Below, piece by piece: positions 6,043 through 7,969 of a stretch of 7,969 bases of DNA (positions within the stretch are counted from its first letter, which is position 1; each line of letters opens with the position of its first letter). A program made the translations under genes and the position numbers. The stretch comes from Bacteroidota bacterium. Lineage in GTDB: Bacteria; Bacteroidota; Bacteroidia; Flavobacteriales; Flavobacteriaceae. The DNA lies in the NCBI GenBank assembly GCA_024278565.1, contig JAJRSY010000327.1, forward strand, positions 1 through 7,969. Reading direction: 5' to 3'. The notes beneath the pieces are model-generated. The model did not search any database. It was given only the letters and a program-made list of their open reading frames with translations, and had not been told where the DNA came from.

Positions 6043-6272
6043 CGTATTATCCTGAGAGAAAATCCCTCGCCTTTACCTGCCTACGGCAGGCAGGCCTGCA
6101 TGACGGACAGACGTGGGGGGCGAATACTTTCCCGCCCACCCGTTCCGGTACGGACGTGAATGACAAAGTCGGGCAGGAGTGTTTTTGCCATACGCCATAT
6201 GCCTTACCAAAAAGCGTAAAGCGAAATACGCAAAGCCATAAGAGAATTGGCGGAACTTTAGGACATAGTAGT
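6043..6272. repeat. Repeat-rich spacer between convergent genes
   Basis: This spacer separates the ends of the lipoprotein and sulfatase genes and has no credible gene. It is locally GC-rich and holds several inverted repeats: CCTGCC/GGCAGG around TAC (6076-6090), the perfect palindrome GCAGGCCTGC (6090-6099), and GTGGGGGG (6113-6120) pairing with CCCGCCCAC (6131-6139) with one mismatch. The words CCTGCCTACGGCAGG and GTACGGACGTGAATGAC resemble dispersed intergenic palindromes that I recall from flavobacterial genomes. The paired arms could stop transcription from both sides, but no hairpin is followed by a clean T run, so a standard terminator is not shown. Confidence 0.6.
6187..6241. repeat. 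Degenerate 7-bp periodic repeat array
   Basis: Consecutive heptamers GCCATAC, GCCATAT, GCCTTAC (6187-6207) are followed, after a 6-nt CAAAAA, by GCGTAAA, GCGAAAT, ACGCAAA, GCCATAA (6214-6241). On the minus strand the first block and the last unit share a pattern close to NTAnGGC. The period is seen directly; an origin by slippage followed by decay is inferred. It lies inside the repeat-rich spacer. Confidence 0.5.
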
Positions 6273-7702
6273 TTAGTCCACACTACCCGCTTCCCTAGTT
6301 TCGGATCCCCCTAGCCCCAACAAAGAATCACCCAAACGGGAACGCATGGTATTTGCGAGTAATTTGATTTTTTCAACAACCTTGGGGTTTTTGTTCGCTA
6401 CATTTTTTGTTTCACCAGGATCATTGACCACGTTGTACAGTTCAATCTCCTCTAGGTCGATCATTTTGTATGTTCCGGGCACCCCATCTTTACCGGGCTC
6501 TTGACCGGCCATGCTTCTGTAGGTATGCGGAAAGTACAATTTCCATTTACCGTACCTTACACCGAACAGCTCATTTACCCTGTAATAAAAGAAATAGGCC
6601 TCTCTTGCGGACTCACATCACTTTCACCCGTCAGAATGCTCCAAACGTTTTTGCCATCGATTGTTTTCTCGGGAAGTTTTGAATTCGTTACCGCAGCCAA
6701 AGCAGGAAGTATATCAATGGCCATGACGGGAACGTCAATAGTTCTCCCAGCTTTGAGTTTATTTGGGTATTTCATGATAAAAGGTTCTCGTTGGCCTCCT
6801 TCCCATGCGGTGCCCTTGCCCTCTCGAAATGGCTCTGCACTGCCCGCATGGTTTCCGTAAGACAACCATGGGCCGTTGTCAGAAGTAAATATGACGATGG
6901 TGTTCCCTTCCAGTTCGTTTACTTTTAATGCATCCAAAATCTGACCTACCGACCAATCAATTTCCATGATTACATCACCATACAGACCTCTATTTGATTT
7001 TCCCTTGAACTTGTTAGACACGAACAAAGGCACGTGGGGCTGTGGGTGGGGTACATATAAAAAGAAAGGGGTGTCTTTGTTTCTATTGATGAAATCAACA
7101 CTTCGTTCTGTGATCTGGGTAGTGAGGTTGGTCTGATCCGTCAAGGTATCGATAACCGTTTCATTTTCATACAACAACAATGGCCCGAAATTAAAAGCAG
7201 GTCCTTGTTGCGGGTGCAGCGGCCACATATCATTGGAGTAGGGTATACCAAAATACTCATCAAACCCATGTTTGGTGGGCATAAAGTCAGGGTGGTCACC
7301 CAAATGCCATTTTCCAAAAATTCCCGTTTTGTAGCCGTTGTTTTTTAGCATTTCGGCCATTGTGGTTTCGCTTTCGTGCAAGCCTATTTCACTATTGGGC
7401 ATTAGGGCATTGTGAATGCCTATTCTGTTGGGGTAGCATCCTGTTAGAATTCCTGCCCGTGATGCCGAACATACGGCCTGAGCCGAATAGTAGCTGGTCA
7501 ATTTTATACCTTCTAGGGCCATTTGATCTAGGTTCGGCGTGGCAATATCATCTGCCCCGAATACACCAACATCTCGGTAACCTTGATCGTCGGTGAAGAT
7601 CAATACAATGTTGGGTGGGTTCTTGGATTCATTCACATGCTGTTCTTTTTCACCACAGGAATAAATTATCAGAAGGAGAAACGGAGGTACATATTTCAAC
7701 AT
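6273..7702 (-). pseudogene. Lipoprotein sulfatase (arylsulfatase A type), split by a 2-bp frameshift
   Basis: The first frame runs from ATG 7702 to a stop at 6575 (375 residues); the rest continues in another frame to TGA/TAA-type stop at 6273. Removing two bases near 6600-6601 restores one 475-residue protein. The signal peptide ends in lipobox IYSC (Cys16). Sulfatase features follow: FTDDQG (Asp38, Asp39, calcium), CSASRAGILTG with Cys78 as the formylglycine precursor, GKWHLG (Lys131, His133), PQPHVP (His223), TSDNG (Asp275, Asn276) and EGKGTAWEGG (Lys296). After the shift the reading resumes as AYFFYYRVNELFGVRYGKW, the conserved start of the C-terminal subdomain, and ends with GDSLLGLGGSE. 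All active-site residues precede the break, but the C-terminal sheet would be lost, so the product is probably unstable. A working copy would hydrolyse sulfate esters in the periplasm or at the surface after maturation by an FGE/anSME enzyme encoded elsewhere. Substrate is not predictable. A sequencing error is the alternative. Confidence 0.88.
6600..6604 (-). other. Frameshift site in the sulfatase gene
   Basis: The minus strand reads CAA GAG AG GCC TAT across 6607-6594. The AG at 6601-6600 duplicates the preceding dinucleotide, and deleting one GA/AG unit joins ...SPQE directly to AYFFYY. Codons 7702-6602 (367) plus 6599-6273 (109 including stop) then make one frame. The site is only two dinucleotide units long, so it is not an obvious phase-variation tract. 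Confidence 0.85.
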
Positions 7703-7726
7703 GCCATTTGTCTTTTGGATTCTTTA

Positions 7727-7759
7727 TAAATATAAGGGGGGAAAATAGTTGCTTGCAAA
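7727..7759 (-). promoter_or_regulatory. Bacteroidota-type promoter for the sulfatase gene
   Basis: On the minus strand TTTG (7759-7756) is followed after 21 nt by TATATTTA (7734-7727), matching seven of eight positions of the -33/-7 consensus TTTG-N19-21-TAnnTTTG. The -7 box ends 24 nt before the ATG at 7702. It lies in the 92-bp gap after rimM, so the sulfatase can be transcribed separately from the ribosomal gene upstream. Confidence 0.5.
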
Positions 7760-7794
7760 CATCAAATTACGTTATAGAAAGAGGAGTTGAATTT

Positions 7795-7969
7795 TTAAGA
7801 TAGATATAGATCTACCAGCCCATCGGGTGTAGTGACAAAAATGGTCTTGTTCTCACGATCCACCTTATCGATAATCTCGTCGTTTATGGGGATCAATAGT
7901 TGTTTATCGCCCTTTTCAACTTCGAACAGAGCTTGCGAAGTGGTATCGTTTACGCTTTGAATGACGCCA
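7795..7969 (-). CDS. rimM: 16S rRNA processing protein RimM, C-terminal part (5' end outside window)
   Basis: An open frame entering from the right edge on the minus strand ends at TAA 7797-7795 and gives 57 residues. It reads GVIQSVNDTTSQALFEV, then LLIPINDEIIDKVD and finally IFVTTPDGLVDLYLS. This is the C-terminal PRC-barrel-like domain of RimM: the conserved LIPI.DEII..VD and PEGLLDLYL-type ending are diagnostic. RimM helps mature the 30S head, acting with ribosomal protein S19 on pre-16S rRNA. The N-terminal domain lies beyond the window; in many bacteria, including Bacteroidota, rpsP lies just upstream, which would be expected past the right edge. There is no clear terminator after the stop. 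Confidence 0.9.
   Translation of the reverse strand, partial: GVIQSVNDTTSQALFEVEKGDKQLLIPINDEIIDKVDRENKTIFVTTPDGLVDLYLS

Noticed and set aside
6047..6283. Minus-strand open frame of 78 codons in the repeat-rich spacer
   Set aside because: Its Cys/Pro/Arg-rich translation comes from palindromic repeat DNA and a heptamer array; no gene-like signal.
6599..6607. Programmed ribosomal frameshift in the sulfatase
   Set aside because: The site lacks a slippery heptamer, and sulfatases are not known to need frameshifting. A 2-bp duplication or sequencing error explains it better.
1..7969. CRISPR array, tRNA or rRNA genes, phage or defence genes
   Set aside because: I saw no regularly spaced repeats with unique spacers, no cloverleaf or rRNA words, and no nuclease, phage or toxin-antitoxin motifs on either strand.

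Overview
The window looks like chromosomal DNA from a marine-type Flavobacteriia/Flavobacteriaceae bacterium (Bacteroidota). The evidence is moderate-to-low GC, AT-rich intergenic DNA, promoters resembling the Bacteroidota -33/-7 type (TTTG ... TAnnTTTG), most starts lacking a Shine-Dalgarno sequence, two short-signal lipoproteins (one with an acidic stretch after the lipobox Cys), an FGly-type sulfatase, and proteins that read like flavobacterial homologues. I see no phage, CRISPR, defence or biosynthetic cluster.

Layout. (1) 1-121 (+) is the 3' end of an apparent IS630-type transposase that begins before the window; a G-rich, probably repetitive stretch follows (142-173). (2) 233-442 (+) is a small protein that looks like an internally shortened DUF7009-type protein. 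Its stop touches a strong Shine-Dalgarno sequence for a GTG-started FdhF/YdeP-family molybdopterin oxidoreductase (454-2772). (3) Converging on it with only 4 bp between stop codons is a leftward pair: a TrmN6/YfiC-type tRNA adenine-N6 methyltransferase (4723-4013), then a glutaryl-CoA-dehydrogenase-like acyl-CoA dehydrogenase (3955-2777). (4) A divergent intergenic region (4724-4854) carries a 55-nt two-tier stem-loop just upstream of a rightward lipoprotein gene (4855-6042). That protein has two CHRD domains and a C-terminal cupredoxin-like copper domain. (5) 6043-6272 is a repeat-rich spacer with GC-rich palindromes and a degenerate 7-bp periodic array. (6) 7702-6273 (-) is a lipoprotein sulfatase split by an apparent 2-bp duplication, with a good Bacteroidota-type promoter upstream. 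(7) 7969-7795 (-) is the C-terminal end of RimM, whose 5' part lies outside the window.

The genes do not form one pathway. They are small, unrelated transcription units: molybdenum redox chemistry, tRNA modification, acyl-CoA oxidation, a copper-type surface lipoprotein, sulfate-ester hydrolysis and ribosome maturation. The points most worth a second look are the CHRD-CHRD-cupredoxin lipoprotein and the large stem-loop before it, the frameshifted sulfatase, the shortened DUF7009-like gene coupled to the oxidoreductase, and the heptamer-periodic spacer. I found no convincing evidence of an undescribed multi-gene system.
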